Of a DNA stretch of 64,000 nt, positions 8,982 through 16,744 are shown piece after piece. A model generated the notes under the pieces. It was given only the letters and a program-made list of their open reading frames with translations. It did not search any database and was not told the DNA's origin. The stretch is from contig NZ_OY776217.1 in assembly GCF_963675455.1 (NCBI RefSeq), positions 1 to 64,000 on the forward strand. Reading direction: 5' to 3'. The translations under genes and the position numbers were made by a program. The DNA comes from Emcibacter sp. (GTDB lineage Bacteria > Pseudomonadota > Alphaproteobacteria > Sphingomonadales > Emcibacteraceae). Every line of letters begins with the position of its first letter. Position 1 is the stretch's first letter.

Positions 8982-9181
8982 TGCCAAGCATGATGGTTTC
9001 GATTTCCTGGATAATCTCGTCCTGACGCGCCATATTCATTTGCCGCCGGAGACCGGCCACAATTCTGTTGTTGACAGCGGCGGGCGGCAGTTTCCTCAGG
9101 TGATAAAGATGTTATTTCCCCGATCATCACACTCTCCACACCCTCATACCGCACAATGAACCAGCCGTTGTTTCTTGTCAA
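8982..9181 (-). pseudogene. Possible small frameshifted ORF
   Basis: A minus-strand frame opens at a TTG (9181) or ATG (9126) with NGWFIVRYEGVESVMIGEIT. From about 9085 a second frame reads coherently as LPPAAVNNRIVAGLRRQ and then NMARQDEIIQEIETIMLGS, ending in a stop at 8982. The two could be halves of one short protein broken by a frameshift. No family is recognised and the lengths are small, so chance is possible. The rest of 8887-9200 holds the tetR operator and nothing else recognised. Confidence 0.2.
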
Positions 9182-9200
9182 AAGGGGATTATGGAAACAT

Positions 9201-9258
9201 AAAAAAATCCGGTCCCTGTCGCAGATATCGAAAATGAATATCCTTGTCAGAAACCGGA
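9201..9258 (-). terminator. Intrinsic terminator of the P450-ALDH operon
   Basis: On the minus strand TCCGGT (9253-9258) pairs with ACCGGA (9208-9213). GATAT/ATATC pairing extends the hairpin inside, and a run of seven T follows (9201-9207). It lies 37 bp after the aldehyde dehydrogenase stop. Confidence 0.75.
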
Positions 9259-9294
9259 AGCTTTTCAGTCAGAATTTTTCGAAGATTAGTCTCT

Positions 9295-10710
9295 TCAGGT
9301 CTTGTCGATACTGATCACATGAATGTCGGTATATTCGGCAAGGCCTTCCTCTCCAAATTCCACGCCCATGCCGGAGGATTTGACCCCGCCCATGGGTACA
9401 TTGGGGGCAATCGCCGCATGGACATTGACCCAGGAGGTGCCGCATTCCAGTCTTTTGGCCAATTCCGCCGCCTTGTCCAGGTCGGACGACCAGACGGAAC
9501 CGCTCAGGCCGAATTCACTGTTATTGGCCCGTTCGAGGACTTCTTCCACATCGCTGTAGCGGATAATCGGCAGTACCGGCCCGAACTGTTCCTCATCCAC
9601 CAGACGGGTGCCGTCGGAAATATCCGCAACCAGGGTCAGCGGATAGAAATAGCCCGGCCCTTCCATCGGTTCACCACCGGTCAGGATCCGGGCGCCGTTT
9701 GCCTTGGCGTCCTCCACCAGTCCGACAACCTTGTCATATTGCATTTTATTCTGGATCGGGCCCATCAGGATGCCCTGCTCCAGACCGTTACCGACCGGCG
9801 TGGCCTCGGCAATTTTGGTCAGGGTCGCACACATTTCATCATAAATGCTGTCGTGCACATAAAGGCGCTTGATGGCGGCACAGGTCTGGCCGCTGTTGAT
9901 AAAGGCCCCGCCAAAGATTTTCTCGGCCATTTTGCCCACATCGGTATCCGGCAGCACAATCGCCGCATCATTACCGCCGAGTTCCAGCGTCAGGCGCTTC
10001 AGGTTGCCAGCCGCGCTCTGCATGACTTTCTTGCCGGTTCCGCAGGATCCGGTAAAGACCACCTTTTTGATGGCGTCATGTTCAGTCATCCACTGGCCCA
10101 GCTCATCGGTACCGCTCACCACATTGAGAACGCCTGCCGGCAGCACGGCGTTCAGAATCTCCACCATTCTGAGGGTGCTGAGCGGGGTATAGGGTGACGG
10201 CTTGAGAACCACCGTATTGCCGGTGCGGATGGCAGGGACGATATGCCAGATGGCAATCATCAGCGGCCAGTTCCATGGTGTGATGGACGCCACCACGCCC
10301 AGCGGTTTGCGGTGAAGCTCGATCCGCTGCGCCTCGCTATCCTCAATCACCTTGACCGGCAACTCGAATGACGCCTGCGCCCCGGCCCAGGCCATGCAGG
10401 CGCCAAGCTCGAAACCAGACCCCATACCCTCAAGCGGCTTGCCCTGTTCCATGGTCAGGAGGCGGCTGAGCTCGCCCATATTGTCTTCCAGCACCTTGGC
10501 CATATCGAGGCAGGCCTGCTTGCGACGATCGTCGCTTTCCCGGCTCCAGCTCTGGAAGGCCCGGTCCGCCGCCGCGACCGCAGCATCAAGGTCTGCCTTT
10601 GTCGCGACCGGCGCCTTGCCGACAAGTTCCATGGTGGCGGGGTTCAGTATATCCGTTGTTTCAGTGGTCGCCACATTGCGACCATCAATGATCAGAGAAT
10701 AGCTTGCCAT
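9295..10710 (-). CDS. NAD(P)-dependent aldehyde dehydrogenase
   Basis: This 471-residue enzyme has the ALDH landmarks: PWNW (N147), the Rossmann GSCGTGK segment (221-227), general base E243 in LELGG and nucleophile C277 in SGQTCA. It oxidises an aldehyde to a carboxylate. I chose the ATG at 10710 because AAGGAAGG lies just upstream; a longer frame to 10899 runs into the P450 end and lacks family sequence. It follows the P450 fusion by 91 bp, so it probably oxidises an aldehyde arising from the hydroxylated product or from O-dealkylation. Confidence 0.9.
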   Translation of the reverse strand: MASYSLIIDGRNVATTETTDILNPATMELVGKAPVATKADLDAAVAAADRAFQSWSRESDDRRKQACLDMAKVLEDNMGELSRLLTMEQGKPLEGMGSGFELGACMAWAGAQASFELPVKVIEDSEAQRIELHRKPLGVVASITPWNWPLMIAIWHIVPAIRTGNTVVLKPSPYTPLSTLRMVEILNAVLPAGVLNVVSGTDELGQWMTEHDAIKKVVFTGSCGTGKKVMQSAAGNLKRLTLELGGNDAAIVLPDTDVGKMAEKIFGGAFINSGQTCAAIKRLYVHDSIYDEMCATLTKIAEATPVGNGLEQGILMGPIQNKMQYDKVVGLVEDAKANGARILTGGEPMEGPGYFYPLTLVADISDGTRLVDEEQFGPVLPIIRYSDVEEVLERANNSEFGLSGSVWSSDLDKAAELAKRLECGTSWVNVHAAIAPNVPMGGVKSSGMGVEFGEEGLAEYTDIHVISIDKT

Positions 10711-10801
10711 TGGCCTTCCTTTATTTTTGAATGATTTTTGAGGGTAACGCGGGCAGCAAGCCGGAACAATCATACCTTCGTATCGGCTTGGCCCTAAAGG
10801 G

Positions 10802-13129
10802 TTATAACCCCAACACCAGTTTCCTGCCCCTGGCCCGTGAACAACAGGTAATAATGCGGTCGCCACTGTCTTTCTCTGATTTGGACAGCACCTTATCACG
10901 GTGATCTATTTCCCCGTCAAGCACCTGTACCTCGCAGGCGCCGCACAGTCCTTCTTCACAATCGGAAGAAACGTCAACGCCTGAGTCCCGCAACGCCTGC
11001 AACAGGGTCTGGTCGGCCCGGACATGAACCTCGACGCCTGAATCGGCCAGCGTGACGTCAAACGGCTTTTCCTTTGACGGATCAAGAGTGGTTTCAACCG
11101 ACGTAAAATGTTCGTAATTCAGAGTATGTTCCGGCCAGGAGGCAGACAATTCTTCCAAGGCCTCAAGCATCCGGTCGGGCCCGCAGGCATATATTTTGCG
11201 ATCAGACGGCAGATCAGCGGTAAGCTGAGTCAGTTCCAGACGTTGCCCCTGATTCTTTGGATAGAGATGCAGCCGGTCAGCATGGTTCCGTTTCAGCCTG
11301 TCGACAAAAGACATATGATCCAGCGCCTGCCCGGCATAATGAAGCTGATAATCCTTGCCCAGTGCCTTCAGGCGGTCGGCCATGGCCATGACCGGGGTAA
11401 TGCCGATACCGCCGGCAATCAGCAGGTAGCTGCCCGCCTTCTCATCCAGTCGGAAGTGATTTTTCGGCCCGATGATGCTGACAGTATCGCCCGGGGAAAT
11501 CTTGTCATGGAAATAGATAGAACCGCCGCGCCCCCCGGGCTCTTTCAGGATCGCCACTTCATAATGTTTCCGGTCCGCGGGATCGCCGCACAGGGAATAT
11601 TTCCGATCAAAGCCACCGGCAATCAGGTCGATATGGGCGCCCGGCGTCCAGCCCGGCAGGTCCCGCCCGTGAGGATGCCCGAGCACCAGTCGTCTGACGC
11701 CTTCCGATTCCTCATGCACCTCTGCCACCCGAAGTTCACGCACCACCTCGTTTTTAGACGGCGCACCGATTTTGAAATGCCGGTGGGATTCCAGAATCGA
11801 CGGATTACTTGTTTCCGGATTTTTCCCGGGATCCCAGCGCGCCCACAACGATTTGGGGCCCCGGAAGGAGGTATTGGGCAGATAGCTGAAACTCTGGTCC
11901 GGCACAAGCTCCATATGGGGCAATCGCTTGATGAACTCCTCCAGAAAAATACGCATTTCCATACGAGCAATATTCTTGCCCATGCACTGGTGGCTGCCGT
12001 AACCGAAAGATAGATGCTCGGCCGTATTGTCCCGATAGAGGTCTATCTCGTCCGGATTTTCAAAATGCCGTTCGTCATGGTTGGCGGAGATCATGACAAT
12101 TAGCAGCTTCGATCCCTTGGGGATATCCACGTCACCGACACGGGTATCGTCCGTCGCCAGCCGCCGCCAGGCGATGATGGATCCGGATAGTCGCAGGCAT
12201 TCCTCCACCGCATTGGGGATCAGGTCGGGGTTTTCACAAATATCCTCCCAGACCTCCCGGCGGGATAGCAACAGTTTGAACATATTGGCCGTGGCGTTCG
12301 AGGTGGTTTCGTGCGCCGCCGACAGGATGGCCATCATCATGGACCTGAGGTAGGATTCCGGCACAATGTCCGGATATTTCAGGTGCTGGCGAATGGTATA
12401 ATGCATCCAGCCATCGCCAGAAGGGTCCTCTTTCATCCGGTCCAGGATCCCCATGGCCGTCTGCCAGAATTTGCCGACAGAGTCCGCCACCTTGATCTGT
12501 TCTTCCGGGCTGGGCCGTCCCCAGGTGTTGACCGTATGGGCGACGGAAAAGGCCCTGAGCCGCTCCCGGTCCTCGCCGCTGACGCCAAGGAAATGCAAGG
12601 CCACAATCAGCGGGATATCCCAGAACATTTCATTGACCAGATCCACCTCGCCCCGGTCAATAAAGCGGTCCATATAGTCCCGGGTCAGTTTCCGGACATC
12701 GTCCTGATGCCGTTCCAGTGCCTCGGGCAGGAACGAGTCCATCAGCACCCGCCGGCGCGCCATATGGGCAGGCTCATCCTCATTGACCATGGTCCGGTCC
12801 ATGGCGTAACCGTATTTTTTGAGGACTTCCATCGCCTCAGGCGGGGCCGGGGTGATTTTTTCCAGCGCAATGGACGGGGAAAACAGGATATTATCGCGAA
12901 AGACCGCCTTCACATCGTCATAGCGGGTGACGATCCAGTAACCCAGTTTCGGATTGTAAAAGACCGGCTCCCTGTCCCGGGACCAGCGCAAAGCCTCAGC
13001 CGGATCGACCTGGTAGGGGCCTTCAAATATGTCAAAGTCTGCGGCCTCCCGTGACAGGGGACATCCCGTGGGCGACAGGCCAAAGTCGCCGGCAACAGGC
13101 TTCGCATTATTTTCGGAGGACCCAGACAT
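10802..13129 (-). CDS. Self-sufficient cytochrome P450-reductase fusion (CYP116B-like)
   Basis: One 775-residue chain carries a P450 domain (1-450), an FMN/NAD(P)H reductase domain (about 465-680) and a C-terminal plant-type [2Fe-2S] domain. Visible motifs are AAHETTSN (oxygen-activating helix I), ECLR (ExxR), heme ligand Cys in FGYGSHQCMG (about residue 382), RKYSLCGD (flavin), GGIGITPV (nucleotide) and CEEGLCGAC with a distal Cys. This is the architecture of class VII P450s such as P450RhF. It needs no separate redox partner. Substrate unknown; the aromatic-degradation setting suggests hydroxylation or O-dealkylation. A 7-bp inverted repeat lies in its promoter region. Confidence 0.93.
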   Translation of the reverse strand: MSGSSENNAKPVAGDFGLSPTGCPLSREAADFDIFEGPYQVDPAEALRWSRDREPVFYNPKLGYWIVTRYDDVKAVFRDNILFSPSIALEKITPAPPEAMEVLKKYGYAMDRTMVNEDEPAHMARRRVLMDSFLPEALERHQDDVRKLTRDYMDRFIDRGEVDLVNEMFWDIPLIVALHFLGVSGEDRERLRAFSVAHTVNTWGRPSPEEQIKVADSVGKFWQTAMGILDRMKEDPSGDGWMHYTIRQHLKYPDIVPESYLRSMMMAILSAAHETTSNATANMFKLLLSRREVWEDICENPDLIPNAVEECLRLSGSIIAWRRLATDDTRVGDVDIPKGSKLLIVMISANHDERHFENPDEIDLYRDNTAEHLSFGYGSHQCMGKNIARMEMRIFLEEFIKRLPHMELVPDQSFSYLPNTSFRGPKSLWARWDPGKNPETSNPSILESHRHFKIGAPSKNEVVRELRVAEVHEESEGVRRLVLGHPHGRDLPGWTPGAHIDLIAGGFDRKYSLCGDPADRKHYEVAILKEPGGRGGSIYFHDKISPGDTVSIIGPKNHFRLDEKAGSYLLIAGGIGITPVMAMADRLKALGKDYQLHYAGQALDHMSFVDRLKRNHADRLHLYPKNQGQRLELTQLTADLPSDRKIYACGPDRMLEALEELSASWPEHTLNYEHFTSVETTLDPSKEKPFDVTLADSGVEVHVRADQTLLQALRDSGVDVSSDCEEGLCGACEVQVLDGEIDHRDKVLSKSEKDSGDRIITCCSRARGRKLVLGL

Positions 13130-13147
13130 AATAACTCCCTTACTTGC

Positions 13148-13164
13148 AGAGAAAATATTTCTCT
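13148..13164. promoter_or_regulatory. Inverted repeat upstream of the P450 gene
   Basis: AGAGAAA-ATA-TTTCTCT is a perfect 7-bp inverted repeat 19 bp before the P450 start, in the divergent region shared with the small zinc-ribbon gene. It is a candidate operator; no cognate regulator is adjacent. The rest of 13165-13367 is AT-rich with nothing else recognised. Confidence 0.4.
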
Positions 13165-13367
13165 ATATTGGAAAAATATACCTGTCATCCCTGCGCCGTC
13201 AACCTGTGACAGGCGAGCGCCGGTTTTCTAGTAACTTGTATATAATTTTTACGCCTCCTTCACAGAATACATAGATAATTGTCTTAGTAGTACCGGTAGT
13301 CAAAAATTTCCCGGGCTACGGGGAAACCGGTTAAGGGATATCCTGAAATTCCGAAAGGAGGCGGCAA

Positions 13368-13637
13368 ATGATTCTGGAACTGATACTGACTTCGCTAATT
13401 CTCGGGGTTATACCCGCCTATATTGCCTGGGGAAAGGGCCATTCCTTATGGCTTTGGTGGGGGTATGGTGCTCTGGCTCCCTTCTCCGCTATCCCCCATT
13501 GCCTGGTCCTGAAAAATAACACTCCGTCAGGCCACGGAAAAGCACGCTGCCCCCATTGTTCAGAACCCATGAGGAACGGCGCAGAAATTTGCCTGCACTG
13601 CGGTCATATGTTTCCGGCGCCCTCCCCCTCTTTGTAA
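13368..13637 (+). CDS. Small membrane protein with C-terminal zinc ribbon
   Basis: This 89-residue protein has one or two N-terminal hydrophobic helices (residues 1-45) followed by a zinc-ribbon: CPHC (about 61-64), then CLHCGHMF (about 76-83). The AAAGGAGG ribosome-binding site 7 nt upstream supports the start. Zinc-ribbon membrane proteins of this size are common and uncharacterised. It stands alone, divergent from the P450 gene. Confidence 0.75.
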   Translation: MILELILTSLILGVIPAYIAWGKGHSLWLWWGYGALAPFSAIPHCLVLKNNTPSGHGKARCPHCSEPMRNGAEICLHCGHMFPAPSPSL

Positions 13638-13740
13638 AAGAGCCGCAAATTCGCTGCTCCTGAATATCAATCCAGCTTAATCTGTCTGGTCGTCTCCTTC
13701 ACTTGCTGCTACTATGGGCAAAATTGGAGGAAAAAACAGT

Positions 13741-16164
13741 ATGGTCGATATAAAGCCCCTTCCTGTAGACAAACTGAAATGGAATTGCGTTCCCGAGTCA
13801 CTCCCCTTCGAAACCACCGACCAGCTTGAAGACCTTGAACAGGTTCTGGGACAGGATCGCGCCATCGAAGCGATCCGTTTTGGCACCAATATGACCCACA
13901 AGGGCTATAATATCTTTGCCCTCGGCCCTGACGGCCTTGATAAACACGAGGTCGTCCTGAGTTTTCTAAAAGACCGGGCCCATGACGAACCCATCCCCTC
14001 AGACTGGTGTTATGTCTATAATTTTCAGGACCCGCGGCGCCCCCGCGCCCTTGAACTCCCCCCGCGCCGCGGGGTGGAATTCCGCCAGGATATGAGCAGG
14101 CTGGCGGAAGATATCCCCTTCGTGCTCAAAAATGCCTTCGAGAGCGAGGAATACCAGACCCGCTCTAATATGATCCAGCAGGAAATCAAGGACGCCCAGG
14201 ACGAAGCCCTGTCGACTGTGGACGAGGAAGCGCACAAGCGCAATACCGCCCTGAAAGTGACTCCCCTCGGGTTTACATTTGTGCCGGTAAAAGACGGAAA
14301 AACCGTCAGCCCGGAAGAATTTCGCACCCTACCCGAGGACGAAAAACGGGAAATTGAGAAGAATCTGGAGTACCTGCGGGAGAAGCTTGAAGAAGTCCTT
14401 GAGTTCATGCCGGACTGGCTGACCGAGAGCCGCGACAAAATGCGCAAGCTGAACGAGGAAACCGCCGGATATGCCGTCGGTCATCCGGTCGAGGAACTTA
14501 AAAAGAAATATGCCGACCTGCCCGCGGTCGTCGAGTATCTTTCCGCCGTTCAGGACGATATTATCCAGAATGTTCATCAGATCGTTCACGGGGCCGAAGA
14601 GGACGCCATCCGGGGGCCGGGGCCGCAAGGTCCCCAGCCCCGCAGTTTTGCCCTTGAGCCCGGCCGGTATATGGTCAACCTGATCGTCGACAACAGTGAA
14701 GCCAAACATGCGCCGGTTGTTCATGAAGACGAGCCCACCTATGACAAACTGCTCGGCCGGGTCGAATATCGTTCCGAGATGGGCGCGTTAATCACCGACT
14801 TCAGACTGATCAGGGCTGGCACACTTCATGAGGCAAACGGTGGCTATCTGGTCGTCGACATCCTCAAGCTGCTGGTTCATACCTATGCCTACGACGCCCT
14901 CAAGCGCGCCCTGAAGGCAGAAGAGATCAAGATAGAGTCCCTCGGCCAGGCGCTCGGCTTTATCAATACGGTCAGCCTCGAACCGGAACCGATCCCCCTG
15001 AAAACCAAGGTGGTTATACTCGGCACCCGGGTGCTTTATTACCTGCTCAGCAGCCTGGATCCCGAGTTTACGGACCTGTTCAAGGTAGCGGCAGACTTTG
15101 ACGAACAGATGGAACGTTCCGAGGAAAGCCTTGAACTTTATTCGAGAATGCTGGCTTCCCGGATCCGGCAGGAGGAACTGCAGCCTTTCTCAAAGGAAGC
15201 CATCGCAAAAATTCTGGAACGGGTCGTCCGCTACAGCGGGGATTCCGAAAAACTGTCCACCCGGCTAAGATATGTCGGCGACCTTCTGCGTGAGTCAAAT
15301 TACCATGCCCGGCAGGATAAAAAAGACCTTGTCGAAGCGCCGCATGTGGAACAGGCCGTAAAGGCACGTGAACACCGCCAGAGCCGCATGCGTGAACGGC
15401 TTCTGGAAGAGACTGAACATGGTACGATTCTGATTGATACCGCCGGGCGGCAGGTCGGGCAGATCAACGGTCTCTCGGTCATTGATCTCGGCAGTTATGC
15501 CTTCGGCCGGCCGACCCGTATTACCGCCCGCATCCGTCTTGGCAAGGGCGAGGTTGTGGATATCGAACGGGAAGTCAAGCTTGGCGGTCCGATCCATTCG
15601 AAAGGCGTTCTGATTTTAAGTGGTTTTCTGGGGGCTCAATATCTGCCTGATCAGCCTCTGTCCCTGTCAGCCAGCCTGGTTTTTGAACAGTCCTACGGCG
15701 GGATCGAGGGCGACAGCGCCTCCATGGCCGAACTATGCGCCCTGTTGTCCGCTATTGCCGATGTTCCCATCGCCCAGGGGCTGGCCATCACCGGTTCCGT
15801 CAACCAGCAGGGACAGGCCCAGGCCATCGGTGGCGTCAACGAAAAGATTGAAGGCTTTTTTGACCTCTGCGCCCTGCGCGGCCTCGACGGCACGCAGGGG
15901 GTGATCATTCCGGCCTCAAACGTCCGGCACCTGATGCTGGACCAGCGCGTCCTGGATGCAGTAGAGGACAAAAAGTTCCAGATATATGCCATTAATCACG
16001 TGGATCAGGCCATTGAACTATTGACCGGCCGGGAAGCCGGCAAGAAAGACGAAAAGGGTCAGTTCCCGGAAGGAACCTTTAATCACAGGGTCGAGGAACA
16101 CCTGAAAAAATATACCCGGCGCTGGCTTAATTTTTCACGTCAGGGGGGATCGGAGAACAGGTAA
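13741..16164 (+). CDS. Lon-like S16 protease with degenerate AAA-type domain
   Basis: This 807-residue protein resembles the LonB-like (COG1067) family. It has an N-terminal AAA-like part, a helical insertion rich in charged residues (about 130-260) and a C-terminal S16 protease domain. The catalytic dyad is S659 in EGDSAS and K702 in VNEKIEG. The nucleotide loop reads GPDGLDKH instead of GxxGxGK[ST], so ATP binding may be weakened. The start at 13741 follows TTGGAGG; an ATG 27 bases earlier has no ribosome site. It probably acts in cytoplasmic protein quality control. The next gene overlaps it by one base. Confidence 0.88.
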   Translation: MVDIKPLPVDKLKWNCVPESLPFETTDQLEDLEQVLGQDRAIEAIRFGTNMTHKGYNIFALGPDGLDKHEVVLSFLKDRAHDEPIPSDWCYVYNFQDPRRPRALELPPRRGVEFRQDMSRLAEDIPFVLKNAFESEEYQTRSNMIQQEIKDAQDEALSTVDEEAHKRNTALKVTPLGFTFVPVKDGKTVSPEEFRTLPEDEKREIEKNLEYLREKLEEVLEFMPDWLTESRDKMRKLNEETAGYAVGHPVEELKKKYADLPAVVEYLSAVQDDIIQNVHQIVHGAEEDAIRGPGPQGPQPRSFALEPGRYMVNLIVDNSEAKHAPVVHEDEPTYDKLLGRVEYRSEMGALITDFRLIRAGTLHEANGGYLVVDILKLLVHTYAYDALKRALKAEEIKIESLGQALGFINTVSLEPEPIPLKTKVVILGTRVLYYLLSSLDPEFTDLFKVAADFDEQMERSEESLELYSRMLASRIRQEELQPFSKEAIAKILERVVRYSGDSEKLSTRLRYVGDLLRESNYHARQDKKDLVEAPHVEQAVKAREHRQSRMRERLLEETEHGTILIDTAGRQVGQINGLSVIDLGSYAFGRPTRITARIRLGKGEVVDIEREVKLGGPIHSKGVLILSGFLGAQYLPDQPLSLSASLVFEQSYGGIEGDSASMAELCALLSAIADVPIAQGLAITGSVNQQGQAQAIGGVNEKIEGFFDLCALRGLDGTQGVIIPASNVRHLMLDQRVLDAVEDKKFQIYAINHVDQAIELLTGREAGKKDEKGQFPEGTFNHRVEEHLKKYTRRWLNFSRQGGSENR

Positions 16165-16667
16165 TGACAACAATCCGGCGCATTATTCTTGGTTTTGCCA
16201 ATGCTGAAGAGTGCCGCTCGGCCCTCCAGGAAGCGCTGGGCATGGCCCGGGAAATGGAGGCGGAACTGGTCGGCATGCTGGCCCGGGATGAAAGCCTGGA
16301 GGCTGCCTCCGGCATTCCCTGTGTTTCTGTGCGCAGCAGGACCTATTCGCGATGGGAAGAAATTGACGAGGGCATCATGAAACGGGCCTTTGCCGCCGAA
16401 GCCGTGCGTGTGGAAAGCCTGATCGCCACAGGGGCCCGGGCACAGAATGTACGCTGGTCCTTCCGCACGGTATCAGCGGACAGGATGACCGAAGAGTGGG
16501 GAGAAACAGATATCCTGCTGCTGCCCCGCAGCCTTAATCATGTGAATGAAGCCGTCCCGGTAGAACAGCACGAAGCCCGCATCATAACACGCCATATTCT
16601 GACGCTTGAAAGAATGGGCTACAGGGCCATTTTACGGCCCGGAAAATCCGGCTCTGAAGAAGGATAG
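16164..16667 (+). CDS. Hypothetical protein coupled to the Lon-like protease
   Basis: This 167-residue soluble protein starts on the TAATG overlap with the protease stop, so both are made from one message. The N-terminus, RIILGFANAEECRSALQEAL, followed by alternating helix and strand, loosely resembles a universal-stress-protein fold, but the ATP-binding signature is not evident. It may be a regulator or adaptor of the protease; this is inference from coupling only. Confidence 0.65.
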   Translation: MTTIRRIILGFANAEECRSALQEALGMAREMEAELVGMLARDESLEAASGIPCVSVRSRTYSRWEEIDEGIMKRAFAAEAVRVESLIATGARAQNVRWSFRTVSADRMTEEWGETDILLLPRSLNHVNEAVPVEQHEARIITRHILTLERMGYRAILRPGKSGSEEG

Positions 16668-16744
16668 TCAGATTAATCAGGAAAACCCGCATTTCCTCGA
16701 GCACACTTTTGTAATCGTCAACAAGGTATAATTCTGACCGGATT

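Noticed and set aside
10711..10899. N-terminal extension of the aldehyde dehydrogenase
   Set aside because: It overlaps the end of the P450 gene, has no ALDH-like sequence, and a good ribosome site precedes the internal ATG.
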